From an uncultured Clostridia bacterium (lineage in GTDB: Bacteria > Bacillota > Clostridia > Lachnospirales > CAG-274), in contig CAMOYW010000059.1 in the NCBI GenBank assembly GCA_946630405.1, forward strand, positions 1 through 6,460: a stretch of DNA of 6,460 nucleotides, written 5' to 3'. Under the pieces are notes generated by a model, which did not search any database, had not been told where the DNA came from, and was given only the letters and a program-made list of their open reading frames with translations. The translations under genes and the position numbers were made by a program. Below are positions 1 through 6,456 of the stretch, piece after piece (position 1 is the stretch's first letter; each line of letters opens with the position of its first letter).

Positions 1-1
1 A

Positions 2-415
2 GAAAAGAGTGTGATAAAATCCCTCGAAAGCTACAGAAGCCCTATGTGCGATGCGCTTAACAAAAGCGAACGCTTTGAAGCACCTGCCGATATAAAGACT
101 CTTGCCGATATGGCGGAAGATGTTGTCAGCCTCGGAAATCAGACGGGAGAGGGCTGGTTTTTGACGGCAGAGCTTTTGGAGCTTATACACGCAGGTGTTA
201 TGAATAATATCTGCACACAGCCTTTTGCATGCCTACCCAACCATGTGACGGGAAAAGGTGTGATAAAGGAACTTAGAAGAAGAAACAGAAAAAGCAACAT
301 AGTTGCGATAGATTACGATCCCGGAGCGAGTGAAGTAAATCAGCTGAACAGAATCAAGCTTATGCTTTCCACAGCTCAATTAAATCTGGGGAAGAAGGAG
401 AAAAAGAACGCATGA
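2..415 (+). CDS. Acyl-CoA dehydratase activase-related protein, C-terminal fragment (gene runs off left edge)
   Basis: The reading frame is open to the left edge of the window, so this is only the last ~138 residues of a longer gene. A GTG at 11 is in frame but is almost certainly an internal valine. The fragment resembles the extreme C-terminus of the large (~1400-residue) clostridial fusion proteins that join BadF/BcrA-type ATPase activase domains to 2-hydroxyglutaryl-CoA dehydratase-like domains. The supporting blocks are the GEGWFLTAELLELI segment, the two-cysteine stretch CTQPFACLPNHV (cysteine codons at 212 and 230) and the closing DYDPGASEVNQLNRIKLML. In characterised relatives the activase uses ATP to inject an electron into a dehydratase Fe-S cluster; the substrate of the large fused form is not established. 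A lysine-rich tail ends at TGA 413-415, overlapping the next start as ATGA. The family call is from memory of conserved motifs, and the function of this copy is not shown. Confidence 0.85.
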   Translation, partial: EKSVIKSLESYRSPMCDALNKSERFEAPADIKTLADMAEDVVSLGNQTGEGWFLTAELLELIHAGVMNNICTQPFACLPNHVTGKGVIKELRRRNRKSNIVAIDYDPGASEVNQLNRIKLMLSTAQLNLGKKEKKNA

Positions 416-1143
416 AAGCAATTATACTTGTGGCAGGCTATGCAACACGCCTTTATCCACTCACCAAAACGACACCCAAGCCTTTACTTGAGGTGGGAGG
501 TAAACCCATCATCGACTACATTCTTGAGGAGATAAATACCCTTGATGATGTGGATGAAGTGTTTGTGGTATCCAACCATAAATTTGCTTCTCATTTTGAA
601 AAATGGGCTGAGGGACTGAATAATCCCAAGAAGGTCACGGTGCTTGATGACGGCACCACAAACGAGGACAACAGAAGAGGTGCGATAGGAGATATTCTTT
701 ATACCGTAGAGCAGGGCAATATTGATGACGATGTTGTTATAATTGCGGGTGATAATCTCTTTACCTATAAGCTTGCCGATAATGAGAAGTTTTTCCGTGA
801 GAAAGGCGCAGATTGCGTTTGCGTTAAGGAAATGAACGACTATGAGGCTCTTAAAAGCCTCGGAGTTGCCGAAATGGATGAAAATGGGAAAATAATCGGG
901 CTTGAGGAAAAGCCCCAAGAGCCTAAGAGCAATAAGGCGGCATTTGCCACATATATGTACACAAAAGATACGGTGAAACTTTTCAGACAGTACATAGATG
1001 AAGGCAATAAGCCCGATGCACCCGGCAATTTCCTTCACTGGCTTCACACAAGAAAGCCCGTTTACGGCTGGATAATGACGGGAGAGTGCTACGACGTGGG
1101 TACTCTTGCCGCTCTTGAAGAGGTCAGAGAGATATTTAAGTGA
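412..1143 (+). CDS. Sugar-phosphate nucleotidyltransferase family protein (NTP_transferase domain)
   Basis: This 243-residue cytoplasmic protein has a nucleotidyltransferase Rossmann-like fold. Such enzymes transfer NMP from an NTP to a sugar (or similar) phosphate and release pyrophosphate, giving NDP-sugar precursors for cell-surface glycans. The N-terminal nucleotide loop reads LVAGYATRLYPLT (residues 6-18) followed by PKPLLEVGGKP (22-32), which supplies Arg13 and Lys23. The metal-binding aspartate is Asp114 in AGDN. EEKP lies at 165-168, and YDVGT at 227-231 carries the second conserved aspartate. The protein ends just after the catalytic domain, with no left-handed beta-helix, so it is not a GlmU-like bifunctional enzyme. 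The usual GGxGTRL loop is GYATRL here, a variant I associate with an uncharacterised clostridial subgroup. The ATG at 412 overlaps the upstream stop (ATGA), with GAAGGAG at 394-400 as ribosome binding site. The substrate (glucose-, mannose- or another phosphate) cannot be told from sequence alone. Confidence 0.88.
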   Translation: MKAIILVAGYATRLYPLTKTTPKPLLEVGGKPIIDYILEEINTLDDVDEVFVVSNHKFASHFEKWAEGLNNPKKVTVLDDGTTNEDNRRGAIGDILYTVEQGNIDDDVVIIAGDNLFTYKLADNEKFFREKGADCVCVKEMNDYEALKSLGVAEMDENGKIIGLEEKPQEPKSNKAAFATYMYTKDTVKLFRQYIDEGNKPDAPGNFLHWLHTRKPVYGWIMTGECYDVGTLAALEEVREIFK

Positions 1144-1607
1144 TGAAGCGGCTCAGTATATATACCGACGGTGCCTGTTCGGGAAATCCCGGAAGAGGCG
1201 GATACGGTATCGTGATGCTTTATAACGAGCATAAAAAGGAAATGAGCGCAGGTTATCGGCTTACCACAAACAATCGCATGGAGCTTCTTGCCGTTATTGT
1301 GGCTCTTGAAGCGTTGAAAGAACCGTGCATAGTGGATCTGTATTCCGATTCAAAGTATGTTGTGGATTCGATTGAAAAAGGCTGGGTCTACGGCTGGAAA
1401 AAGAAAGGCTGGATCAAGTCGGATAAACAGCCTGCCTTAAATGTGGATCTTTGGGAAAAACTTTTGCCTCTTTTAGAAAGACACGAGGTACATTTTCGGT
1501 GGGTCAAAGGGCATAACGACAATAAATATAATGAACGTTGCGATACACTTGCAGTAGCAGCTTCAAACTCAAACGAGCTTTTGGAAGACGTTAATTATAT
1601 CCGTTGA
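1143..1607 (+). CDS. rnhA: Ribonuclease HI
   Basis: This 154-residue enzyme degrades the RNA strand of RNA-DNA hybrids (R-loops, Okazaki primers, misincorporated ribonucleotides) in the cytoplasm. It has the normal length of bacterial type 1 RNase H. All expected catalytic residues are present: Asp9 in YTDGACSGNPG, Glu47 in TTNNRMELLA, Asp69 in LYSDSKYV, and His124 and Asp134 in WVKGHNDNKYNERCD. Their spacing almost matches the E. coli enzyme (10, 48, 70, 124, 134). The basic handle region is also present (GWVYGWKKKGWIKSD, residues 80-94). I chose the ATG at 1143, which overlaps the previous stop as TGATG. A GTG immediately before it (1140) is also in frame and would add one residue. The tight overlap implies translational coupling to the nucleotidyltransferase, though the two functions are unrelated. 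Confidence 0.97.
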   Translation: MKRLSIYTDGACSGNPGRGGYGIVMLYNEHKKEMSAGYRLTTNNRMELLAVIVALEALKEPCIVDLYSDSKYVVDSIEKGWVYGWKKKGWIKSDKQPALNVDLWEKLLPLLERHEVHFRWVKGHNDNKYNERCDTLAVAASNSNELLEDVNYIR

Positions 1608-1625
1608 CAGGTTTTTATAGGATTT

Positions 1626-1632
1626 AGGAGGA
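1626..1632 (+). promoter_or_regulatory. Strong ribosome binding site that fixes a TTG start
   Basis: AGGAGGA lies 9 bases upstream of the TTG at 1642, ideal Shine-Dalgarno spacing. No ATG or GTG is suitably placed. The next in-frame ATG would remove the first membrane segment of the CorC-like protein, so the TTG start is preferred. Confidence 0.85.
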
Positions 1633-1641
1633 ATTTTTTAC

Positions 1642-2985
1642 TTGATAGAGGACTTACCCGGGCATATTATTGCCATAGTCATATTACTTTTGCTTAAAGG
1701 ACTTGCGATGGCACTTACGGTCGCATATTCCGTGCTGAGGCTTAAACGCTCGCATTATATCTCGGAAGGAAGCAAGCTTGAGGGGCTTATGGAAAATGCT
1801 CAAAGCAGCATAAATGCTTGCTCTGTCGCAAACGCTTTTATGGGGGTCATAATAGGCTTTTTGAGCAGCCTTTCTCCTTATGAGGCGATGCGAAACGCTT
1901 TTGGTTATATCGAGAATCAAACATTGAGGTCGTGGGTCTCTGCTGCTGTTGTTATCGTTGTGGTGTCGTTCTTTTTTGCATTAGTGGGTATCATTATACC
2001 GAGACTTGTTGCGAGCCGACATCCCGATGCGGTGGTGCTCAGGCTTTCGGCGGTCGCCGATCTTTTCGGTGTGCTGTTCAAGCCCATTTCACTGCTTACA
2101 GACCTTGTGTATATGCTTGTGAAGCAAAAGCTTGTACCCGATGAGGATGTGAGTGAAGAAGAGATACTCATGATGGTGGATGCGGGCAGTGAGCAAGGTT
2201 CCATTGATGAGCATGAGATGGAAATGATCACTAATGTTTTTGAATTTGACGATAAGCTTGCGGGTGAAATAGCTACACACCGTAAGGACATAACCGCTCT
2301 TTCGGTGGATGCAAGCGCCGAGCAAATTGCCGAGGTCATTCAAAACGAAAAGTATTCAAGGCTTCCTGTTTATGAGGAAGATATCGACCATATTGTGGGT
2401 ATTTTGCATGTGAAGGATTTTATGCACCTTGTATTGACCGAGGGTATTGAAAGCTTTGACATGAAAAAGCTTATGATGGAGCCGTACTTCGTGCCCTATA
2501 CCAAAAAGACGGATGAGCTTTTTGCGGAAATGCAGCGTAGAAAGATACATATGGCGATAGTGTCCGATGAATACGGGGGTACCGAAGGCGTTGTGACTAT
2601 GGAAGACCTTATCGAGGAGATAATGGGCGAAATAAATGACGAGTATGATGAGGAGGAACAGCCCGATATAGACAAGCTGTCCGAAAATGTTGTGAGCATA
2701 GAAGGAGCGACCGCGCTTGAGGATGTGGCGCAGGAACTTAACATACCCATGCCCGAAGAGGAATATGACACTCTCGGAGGCTTTTTGATAGCTAAACTTG
2801 ACAGAATACCCGATGAAAGCGAATCGGGGCTTACGGTCGAATATGAGGGTTATATATTCGAGATAGAAAAAATCGAGGATAATCGTATAGTAAGAGTTAA
2901 TGCCCGTAAACAGGATGATGTTTCTGACGGGGATGAAGAAAGGGAATGTGAAAAAACACAGTCCCAAGAAGTAAACAATCAATGA
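1642..2985 (+). CDS. Hemolysin C/CorC-family membrane protein (CNNM-like domain, CBS pair, CorC_HlyC domain)
   Basis: This 447-residue integral membrane protein has the standard order of the CorC/HlyC/CNNM family. It starts with an N-terminal DUF21/CNNM-like membrane region (hydrophobic stretches near 9-32, 58-78, 99-120 and 132-160). A Bateman module of two CBS domains follows (about 205-263, with KYSRLPVYEEDIDHIVGILHV, and 272-330, with IHMAIVSDEYGGTEGVVTMEDL). A CorC_HlyC domain lies at about 345-423 and a charged tail of about 24 residues ends the protein. Characterised relatives export Mg2+ or confer Mg2+/Co2+ resistance, with CBS domains sensing ATP-Mg. The membrane domain here is divergent: the usual FFxxAE block near the first helix is absent, and the GExxPK signature appears as GIIIPR (116-121), losing its glutamate. 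The cytosolic half is canonical. The start is TTG behind a strong AGGAGGA. The family is sure; transport activity is doubtful. It is the last gene before a terminator. Confidence 0.9.
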   Translation: MIEDLPGHIIAIVILLLLKGLAMALTVAYSVLRLKRSHYISEGSKLEGLMENAQSSINACSVANAFMGVIIGFLSSLSPYEAMRNAFGYIENQTLRSWVSAAVVIVVVSFFFALVGIIIPRLVASRHPDAVVLRLSAVADLFGVLFKPISLLTDLVYMLVKQKLVPDEDVSEEEILMMVDAGSEQGSIDEHEMEMITNVFEFDDKLAGEIATHRKDITALSVDASAEQIAEVIQNEKYSRLPVYEEDIDHIVGILHVKDFMHLVLTEGIESFDMKKLMMEPYFVPYTKKTDELFAEMQRRKIHMAIVSDEYGGTEGVVTMEDLIEEIMGEINDEYDEEEQPDIDKLSENVVSIEGATALEDVAQELNIPMPEEEYDTLGGFLIAKLDRIPDESESGLTVEYEGYIFEIEKIEDNRIVRVNARKQDDVSDGDEERECEKTQSQEVNNQ

Positions 2986-3027
2986 AAGAGTAATATTTAA
3001 AGGAAAATAAAGTTTTCTTTCAAAATG

Positions 3028-3073
3028 AAAGCCTTTCACCAATGTTTCAAGGCATTGGTGAAAGGCTTTTTTT
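3028..3073 (+). terminator. Strong Rho-independent terminator ending the left gene block
   Basis: A perfect 17-bp inverted repeat, AAAGCCTTTCACCAATG at 3028-3044 and its exact complement at 3053-3069, encloses an 8-base loop (TTTCAAGG). It runs into a seven-T tract at 3067-3073. It starts 42 bases after the stop of the CorC-like gene and separates that transcript from the sulfur amino acid operon. Confidence 0.95.
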
Positions 3074-3093
3074 ACATCTGTCATATAAAAAGC

Positions 3094-3126
3094 TTGTTTG
3101 TTATAAATAGAATTTATAACAAACAA
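3094..3126. promoter_or_regulatory. Perfect 15-bp AT-rich inverted repeat, candidate LysR-type operator
   Basis: TTGTTTGTTATAAAT at 3094-3108 is followed by AGA and then the exact reverse complement at 3112-3126. The core TAAAT-AGA-ATTTA (3104-3116) fits the T-N11-A pattern of LysR-family binding sites. No T tract follows and only two G/C bases occur per arm, so it is a poor terminator and more likely a protein-binding dyad. Its centre (3110) lies about 66 bases upstream of the start point predicted for one candidate promoter, close to the classical LysR recognition position. That the LysR protein encoded at 5551-6456 is the binder is inference. Confidence 0.6.
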
Positions 3127-3140
3127 TAAATATTTTAAAT

Positions 3141-3182
3141 TTTACAAAATCCCTTTGACCCTTTATTTTAGTAGTAAATAAT
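3141..3182 (+). promoter_or_regulatory. Promoter region of the sulfur amino acid operon (two overlapping sigma-A candidates)
   Basis: Candidate A is TTTACA (3141-3146), a 17-base spacer and TATTTT (3164-3169), giving a start near 3176 and a leader of about 27 bases. Candidate B is TTGACC (3155-3160), a 16-base spacer and AATAAT (3177-3182). B matches consensus better, but it would start near 3189, on top of the Shine-Dalgarno, leaving a very short leader. A fits translation better. The short leader in either case leaves no room for a riboswitch. Confidence 0.5.
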
Positions 3183-3202
3183 ACTTATGAGGAGAAATAG
3201 GT

Positions 3203-4348
3203 GTGAGAGGATTTAATACGGATTGTTTACATTTAACAAATGAAGAAAAAGATATAAAACATTACGGAGCAATAAGCTTCCCCATATATCAGACGGCAAC
3301 TTACGAACATGAGGGAGTGGGGAAAAGCACGGGGTTTGATTACAGCCGATTGCAAAATCCCACAAGGGAAAGGCTTGAAAAGACAGTTGCTGTTTTGGAG
3401 GGAGGAGTGGATGCCTTGGCGCTTTCTTCGGGCATGGCTGCGATCAGCCTGCTTATGGAGATTTTTTGCCCCGGGGATCATATTATAAGCGAGGGGGATC
3501 TCTACGGAGGTTCTATACGTTTGTTTGATAATGTGTCCAAAAAGAATGGCTTGGAATTTTCGTTTATAGACTGTTCAAGGGAAAATGTGGAAGAATATAT
3601 AAGGGAAAATACGAGGGCTATATATATCGAAACTCCCACAAATCCCATGATGAGAATAGCCGATATAGAAAAGATTTCTCAAATCGCCAAAAAACCTGGG
3701 CTTATACTTATAGTGGACAATACCTTTTTGTCCCCTTATTTTCAAAATCCCCTAAAGTTGGGAGCGGATGTGGTGGTACACAGCGGCACTAAATTTTTAA
3801 GCGGGCACAATGATACTCTTGCGGGTTTTTTGGTGACAAATGACATTGAAATATCGGAAAAACTACGCTTTTTGATCAAAACCACGGGTGCGGGTCTTTC
3901 TCCCTTTGACAGTTGGCTTGTGTTAAGAGGTATCAAAACTCTGGGCATACGCATGGAGAGGGCTGAAAAGAATGCTCGTGAGCTGGCAAAGTGGCTAAAG
4001 GGGCAGAAGATAGTAGAAAGAGTCTATTACCCGGGTTTGGAAGAACACAGAGGATATGAGATAATTAAAAAACAGGCAAGAGGCTTTGGCTCCATGATAA
4101 CTTTTGATGTAAAAAGTCAAGAACAGGTTTTTGCCATACTTGAAAAGGTAAGGATAATAAGCTTTGCCGAAAGTCTGGGAGGAGTGGAGACTCTTATAAC
4201 CTATCCCATCACCCAAACACATGCAGACGTGCCGCAGGATGTTCGGGAGAAAAACGGAATAACCGACCGCACCCTTCGTCTTTCCGTGGGTATAGAAAAT
4301 GTTGAGGACCTTATAGGAGAATTGGCGAGTATATTTGAGGGAATGTAA
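3203..4348 (+). CDS. Cys/Met metabolism PLP-dependent enzyme, cystathionine gamma-synthase/gamma-lyase type
   Basis: This 381-residue fold-type I PLP enzyme has the normal length for the MetB/MetC/gamma-lyase family. Visible active-site parts are Tyr47 and Arg49 in DYSRLQNPT (phosphate contacts across the dimer), Gly77-Met78 in SSGMAA, Tyr101 in DLYGGSIRLF (stacks on PLP), Asp172 in VDNTF, the Schiff-base Lys197 in HSGTKFLSGHND, Ser324 and Arg359 in LRLSVGIE (substrate carboxylate). The YGG lacks the cysteine usual in methionine gamma-lyases. Glu323 in AESLGG is the residue that marks synthases and gamma-lyases rather than MetC-type beta-lyases. It would therefore either join an activated homoserine with cysteine to give cystathionine, or split cystathionine to cysteine; sequence alone does not decide. 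The start is GTG 3203 with GAGGAG (3189-3194) 8 bases upstream. It is the first gene of a three-gene operon behind a dyad and promoter. Confidence 0.92.
   Translation: MRGFNTDCLHLTNEEKDIKHYGAISFPIYQTATYEHEGVGKSTGFDYSRLQNPTRERLEKTVAVLEGGVDALALSSGMAAISLLMEIFCPGDHIISEGDLYGGSIRLFDNVSKKNGLEFSFIDCSRENVEEYIRENTRAIYIETPTNPMMRIADIEKISQIAKKPGLILIVDNTFLSPYFQNPLKLGADVVVHSGTKFLSGHNDTLAGFLVTNDIEISEKLRFLIKTTGAGLSPFDSWLVLRGIKTLGIRMERAEKNARELAKWLKGQKIVERVYYPGLEEHRGYEIIKKQARGFGSMITFDVKSQEQVFAILEKVRIISFAESLGGVETLITYPITQTHADVPQDVREKNGITDRTLRLSVGIENVEDLIGELASIFEGM
4337..4341 (+). promoter_or_regulatory. Ribosome binding site selecting the ATG at 4350
   Basis: GAGGG sits 8 bases before ATG 4350, inside the last codons of the preceding gene. 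A TTG at 4335 is in frame but overlaps this site and has no spaced Shine-Dalgarno of its own, so the ATG is preferred. Confidence 0.7.
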
Positions 4349-4349
4349 T

Positions 4350-5537
4350 ATGTCCGAAAAAAATTTAGATTTTGACAGAGTGATAGACAGGAAAAATACC
4401 GATAGCTTAAAGTATGACTTTGCAAAAAGGCGGGGTATGCCCGAAGACGTGCTTCCCTTTTGGGTCGCCGATATGGACTTTAAAACTTCATCGTATATAG
4501 AGGAAGCGGTTATAGAGAGGACTCGTCACGGTATATTTGGATATACGGAAACGGGAGAGGAATATTTCCGTGCGGTCAAAGGCTGGATGAAAAGGCAGCA
4601 CAACTGGGATGTGGACAGGCATTGGCTTGTGAAAACGCCGGGAGTGGTTTTTGCCCTTGCCATGGCGGTGAAAGCATATACAGAATCGGGAGATGCCGTG
4701 CTCATACAACAGCCCGTATACTATCCCTTTTCGGAGCTGATAGAAGATAATGGCAGAAAAATAGTAAGCAATGATCTTGTACTCGGAGATGATGGAAAAT
4801 ATTATATTGACTTTGATGATTTTGAGTGTAAAATAGTGGAAAACGGCATAAAATTATTTTTGCTGTGCAACCCTCAAAATCCCACGGGTAGAGTTTTTAC
4901 AAAAGAGGAGCTTGAAAGGCTGGGAGATATATGCCTTAAACACAATGTTATCGTGGTCAGCGATGAGATACATTTTGACTTTGTGTTTGAGGGAAAGCAT
5001 ACGGTTTTTACTGCTGTGAAGAAGGAATTTGAAGATATAGCCGTTGTTTGCACATCCGCAAGCAAAACTTTTAATATAGCGGATATGCTTATATCCAATA
5101 TATTTATCCCGAACAGAGAACTTAGGTATAAATTTAAAGTTCAAGTTGATGCTGCGGGTATAAGTCAATTGGCAACTTTGGGACTTACCGCCACAATGGC
5201 AGCCTACAACAGCGGGAAAGAGTGGTATGAAGCCGTACATACCTATATTAAGGGCAATATAGCCTTTGTTAAGGAGTATACAAAAAAACACTTGAAGGGC
5301 GTGAATGTGGTGTGCGGAGAGGGTACCTACCTTTTGTGGCTTGATTTTCGCGGTACGGGCTTGCCCTTTGAGGAAATAGACAGGCGAATTATTCATGAGG
5401 CAAAACTCTGGCTTGACAGCGGAAGAATTTTCGGAAAAAGCGGAGAGGGATTTCAGAGAATAAATGTGGCAGCACCGAGGGAGAGTATTTTGGAATGTAT
5501 GGAAAGGCTGAAAAAAGCTTTTGCATTATTGCCGTAA
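4350..5537 (+). CDS. MalY/PatB-type PLP-dependent C-S beta-lyase (aminotransferase class I/II fold)
   Basis: This 395-residue fold-type I PLP protein is of the MalY/PatB group, whose members cleave cystathionine and other cysteine S-conjugates to pyruvate, ammonia and a thiol such as homocysteine. Diagnostic blocks are LPFWVADMDF (35-44), the FGYTE segment (63-67), GVVFAL (98-103), PVYYPF (122-127, with the PLP-stacking tyrosine), CNPQNPTGR (173-181, Asn177), SDEIHFD (204-210, Asp205 to the pyridine nitrogen), the Schiff-base Lys239 in SASKTFN, and FQRINVA (368-374, Arg370 binding the substrate carboxylate). After SKTFN the usual AGLQ-like sequence reads ADML (244-247). It begins one base after the stop of the gamma-synthase/lyase gene, so the two are surely co-expressed. 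The pairing suggests conversion of cysteine to homocysteine through cystathionine. A class I aminotransferase role is less likely given the MalY-specific motifs. Confidence 0.9.
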   Translation: MSEKNLDFDRVIDRKNTDSLKYDFAKRRGMPEDVLPFWVADMDFKTSSYIEEAVIERTRHGIFGYTETGEEYFRAVKGWMKRQHNWDVDRHWLVKTPGVVFALAMAVKAYTESGDAVLIQQPVYYPFSELIEDNGRKIVSNDLVLGDDGKYYIDFDDFECKIVENGIKLFLLCNPQNPTGRVFTKEELERLGDICLKHNVIVVSDEIHFDFVFEGKHTVFTAVKKEFEDIAVVCTSASKTFNIADMLISNIFIPNRELRYKFKVQVDAAGISQLATLGLTATMAAYNSGKEWYEAVHTYIKGNIAFVKEYTKKHLKGVNVVCGEGTYLLWLDFRGTGLPFEEIDRRIIHEAKLWLDSGRIFGKSGEGFQRINVAAPRESILECMERLKKAFALLP

Positions 5538-5550
5538 AGAGAGTGATAAT

Positions 5551-6456
5551 ATGACGATTTTACAATTAAAATACATACTGGAAGTGGCAAGGTGTGATTC
5601 TATGAGGGAGGCGGCAAGCAGACTTTTTGTATCTCAGCCTGCCCTTTCCACTACCATAAGAGAATTGGAGGAAGAACTGAATATAAAAATATTCAGCAGG
5701 AACAATAAGGGCATAACACTGACAAATGAAGGCTACGAGTTTATTAGCTATGCAAAGCAGGCGGTGGGACAGTTTGAACTTATAGAGGACAGATATGCCA
5801 TAAGGGATAAGGATAAGTATTATTTTTCCGTATCTATGCAGCACTATGTCTTTGCGGTACATGCTTTTGTAAAGGCAGTGGGTGAATGTTCAAAGGAGAA
5901 ATATGTGTATTCCGTTCATGAAACAAAGACGGAAGAAGTCCTCAGCGATGTGCGCTACTTAAAAAGCGAAGTGGGCATAGTGGCATATTCAACATCTAAC
6001 GAACAAATTATGAAAAAGCTTTTCAGAGAGTACGGCCTTACTTTTTCTGCCCTTATGGTAAGGGAAACCTTTGCCTATATGTGGAAGGAACACCCCCTGG
6101 CAGATAGGGAAACAGTTTCTCTTGAAGAACTTAAGGACTTCCCTTGCATAAGTTTTGACCAAAGTAACGACAGGGAGTTTTACCTGTCCGAGGAGGCACT
6201 TGGAAACTACAATTTTGAAAAAATTATAAAAACCAACGACAGGGCAACTTCTGCCGAACTTTTGGTGAAAATGAATGGCTACTCCATAGGAACCGGCATT
6301 ATGAACGAAAGCTTGGTTATGAAAGATATGTTCGTGGCAATAAAGCTGAAAGAAGAGGATCCCCTCGCAATAGGCTATATAGTTAAACAAAACCACAAAC
6401 TAAGCGACATAGGGCAAAACTACATAAATGAGCTGAATGAGTATAAGGATGTGTGA
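5551..6456 (+). CDS. LysR-family transcriptional regulator
   Basis: This 301-residue protein has the normal length and layout for the family. The N-terminal winged helix-turn-helix spans about residues 1-60, with recognition region SMREAASRLFVSQPALSTTIRELEEEL starting near residue 17 and the wing motif FSRNNKGITLTNEG (48-61). A linker helix (about 62-85) leads to a periplasmic-binding-protein-like effector domain (about 90-295). I chose ATG 5551, 13 bases after the preceding stop with a modest GAGAG/GAGTG Shine-Dalgarno at 5539-5545; an in-frame TTG at 5521 would add ten unlike-family residues. Many LysR genes are divergent from their targets, but this one is the last gene of the operon it probably controls, implying autoregulation. 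The effector is unknown; O-acetylserine, homocysteine or similar would fit known sulfur-metabolism relatives. The C-terminus is complete, four bases before the window ends. Confidence 0.93.
   Translation: MTILQLKYILEVARCDSMREAASRLFVSQPALSTTIRELEEELNIKIFSRNNKGITLTNEGYEFISYAKQAVGQFELIEDRYAIRDKDKYYFSVSMQHYVFAVHAFVKAVGECSKEKYVYSVHETKTEEVLSDVRYLKSEVGIVAYSTSNEQIMKKLFREYGLTFSALMVRETFAYMWKEHPLADRETVSLEELKDFPCISFDQSNDREFYLSEEALGNYNFEKIIKTNDRATSAELLVKMNGYSIGTGIMNESLVMKDMFVAIKLKEEDPLAIGYIVKQNHKLSDIGQNYINELNEYKDV

Noticed and set aside
11..13. GTG at 11 as a true start giving a 134-residue protein
   Set aside because: The frame is open to the window edge, there is no proper Shine-Dalgarno spacing, and the product matches only the C-terminal end of a much larger protein.
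3017..3031. Small hairpin CTTTCA-AAA-TGAAAG overlapping the terminator's 5' arm, a possible antiterminator
   Set aside because: Six A/T-rich base pairs competing with only the outer end of a perfect 17-bp stem could not plausibly prevent termination.
2356..3126. Long open frame on the minus strand (256 codons)
   Set aside because: It lies antisense to the well-supported CorC-like gene, runs through the terminator and the dyad, and its translation has no recognisable motif. The minus-strand openings at 484-1047, 4854-5396 and 5989-6396 are rejected for the same reason.
2986..3202. Possible SAM riboswitch or T-box leader ahead of the sulfur amino acid operon
   Set aside because: No T-box (AGGGTGG-like) or S-box core was seen, the only terminator belongs to the upstream gene, and the candidate promoters leave a leader of under about 30 bases.
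4335..4349. Earlier TTG start for the MalY/PatB-like gene
   Set aside because: It would overlap the previous gene and its own best Shine-Dalgarno; ATG 4350 has GAGGG at 8 bases and matches family N-termini.
5521..5550. Earlier TTG start for the LysR regulator
   Set aside because: The ten extra residues (LHYCRKESDN-like) are not part of LysR N-termini, whereas MTILQLKYILEVA from ATG 5551 is typical.
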